64,000 bases of DNA from Maribacter_C sp947494565 (GTDB taxonomy: Bacteria > Bacteroidota > Bacteroidia > Flavobacteriales > Flavobacteriaceae), in NCBI RefSeq assembly GCF_047345415.1, contig NZ_JBLFEP010000004.1:434001-498000 (forward strand), given 5' to 3'. Position numbers and translations under genes: made by a program. Position 1 is the first letter of the stretch; each line of letters begins with the position of its first letter. This document shows, piece by piece, positions 63,072-64,000 of the stretch. Under the pieces are notes generated by a model. The model was not told the DNA's origin and made no database searches. It saw nothing but the letters and a program-made list of their open reading frames with translations.

Positions 63072-64000
63072 TCATTTCACTAGGGAAACCATAATTCGGT
63101 CAATTTCCCCAGTACGTTCAAATATCTTATTACTCGTTTCCCGGTCTAGGGTCAGCCCTTCTATTTCAAGGGTATGACCTGCTCTAAATAGAATTTTTAA
63201 TTCATTCGCTTCTTCAGACAACGAATAAATTATCGGTACCTGACAATAGGTGAACCCGAGTGTGTTCGTTTCCAATAGCAATTTTTCGGTCCCTCCATTA
63301 AGCTCAATATAGGAAAACTCTCGTGGTTCATTAAGAAATTCGGCCTGTCGCAACAACTGTGGTCTGAATGTCAACTTTCCACCTTCCACATAAAGACCTA
63401 ATTCTCCAAACCTGCTTAAAATGTCCTCTTTCACTTGACCGGTCATACCCGGTTGCTGTGCTCCTTTACCGGATGGAGTGTGTGAATAGGGATCTGTTGA
63501 AAAAGCTCCGTACAACTCTGGCGGTTTATGCACACCGATGCCCTCATTGATTTCATAATAATGTTCCAACAACCTACCGATAGTTTCCTCATCTTCTTTT
63601 TCCGCAATGGCACGAAAGCAGGTCTCTTGGACGGCTAAAAGCAATTTAGAAACCATATGCCAATAAATGGAACCTAGGCCCTCATATCCGAAGAAGGTAC
63701 CGGACCTACCTGTAAAGGATTTATGATCAAAAATATCCTCAAAAACCTTGAGCAACAGAGCCTTGTCTTTCTGGATCAAATGCCCATAGCGTTCCTGAGG
63801 CAAATCGATTAATGCCCCTTTTAGGCTATCAACATTGTTGAAAGACCCATTAAAATGATACCCACCATGAATATCGACTTCTACAATTTTGGTGTTTCCA
63901 TCTTTTAGTAATTGCTTTATCAAGGCAGATTGATGGACCTTTTCCAAGGGAATATTGTTTCTGTCCACGAACTTGGCCAGGTCTTTATTTGGATACAGTA
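63072..64000 (-). CDS. Unrecognised protein, cut by the window edge
   Basis: The frame is open to base 64000, so about 309 C-terminal residues are visible. A GTG at 63968 is internal. The segment KSFTGRSGTFFGYEGLGSIY, YWHMVSKLLLAVQETCFRAI and KPPELYGAFSTDPYSHTPSG look like an (alpha/alpha)6-type enzyme core, but I cannot name the family. The following strand-rich C-terminus (SYIELNGGTEKLLLETNTLG) could be an accessory domain. It lies 31 bp from the GPH symporter, so a carbohydrate role is likely by context only. Confidence 0.6.
   Translation of the reverse strand, partial: LYPNKDLAKFVDRNNIPLEKVHQSALIKQLLKDGNTKIVEVDIHGGYHFNGSFNNVDSLKGALIDLPQERYGHLIQKDKALLLKVFEDIFDHKSFTGRSGTFFGYEGLGSIYWHMVSKLLLAVQETCFRAIAEKEDEETIGRLLEHYYEINEGIGVHKPPELYGAFSTDPYSHTPSGKGAQQPGMTGQVKEDILSRFGELGLYVEGGKLTFRPQLLRQAEFLNEPREFSYIELNGGTEKLLLETNTLGFTYCQVPIIYSLSEEANELKILFRAGHTLEIEGLTLDRETSNKIFERTGEIDRIMVSLVK

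Overview
The window reads as chromosomal DNA of a member of the Bacteroidota, most likely a marine Flavobacteriaceae. The evidence is a SusC/SusD outer-membrane pair, many lipoproteins with acidic residues after the lipobox cysteine, DUF5916, DUF5018-like and tricorn-type proteins, and promoters that fit the Bacteroidota TTG / TAnnTTTG pattern. The genus cannot be fixed from the sequence alone. No rRNA, tRNA, CRISPR array, insertion sequence or prophage was recognised.

Layout. 0-4.6 kb: an MscS channel cut by the window edge, an AraC regulator, a tight trio of small envelope/stress proteins (YtxH, holin-like, DUF6327-like), a lipoprotein and gene-poor DNA with a small hydrophilic ORF. 4.6-16.1 kb: a GDSL/SGNH lipoprotein and a DUF5694 protein; a LytTR response regulator with a LytS-type kinase; a membrane AraC regulator; an aspartyl protease; GNAT plus DUF5916; and a four-gene overlapping operon (DinB, DUF1272, unknown, NTF2-like) divergent from an Lrp/AsnC regulator.

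16.3-29.5 kb: twelve minus-strand genes for acyl-CoA metabolism: CoA ligase, MaoC hydratase, three SDRs, two MDR oxidoreductases, a DUF4442 hotdog protein, a probable enoyl-CoA isomerase, an APH-type kinase and two acyl-CoA dehydrogenases. The kinase (23962-25029) and the neighbouring dehydrogenase (25168-26388) look like the two halves of ACAD10/ACAD11. That suggests 4-hydroxyacyl-CoA breakdown of the kind done by mammalian ACAD11 or the Pseudomonas lva (levulinate) pathway. Five intergenic gaps in this block, and none seen elsewhere in the window, carry tracts with a 7-bp period, several built on one degenerate heptamer; one gap holds a tandem duplication of a whole composite tract.

29.8-41.4 kb: a tricorn-like S41 protease, a DUF5018-like repeat lipoprotein, a DUF2306 membrane protein, then SRPBCC, Crp/Fnr, GlcG/HbpS-like, a beta-propeller fused to a Dabb domain, an SDR and a bile acid:sodium symporter-family protein.

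41.4-64 kb: a uronate-use locus. A ten-gene minus-strand unit (SusC, SusD, DUF6807, two Gfo/Idh/MocA proteins, SDR fructuronate reductase candidate, UxuA, TRAP DctP-DctQ-DctM) diverges from LacI, ThuA and UxaC. UxaC, the SDR and UxuA together would carry D-glucuronate to 2-keto-3-deoxygluconate (KDG). No KDG kinase, KDPG aldolase or polysaccharide-degrading enzyme was recognised here. A 12-bp perfect palindrome overlaps the predicted susC promoter and is the best LacI operator candidate. The right end holds a two-gene YeeE/YedE sulfur transporter, a GPH-type sugar symporter and a gene cut by the window edge.
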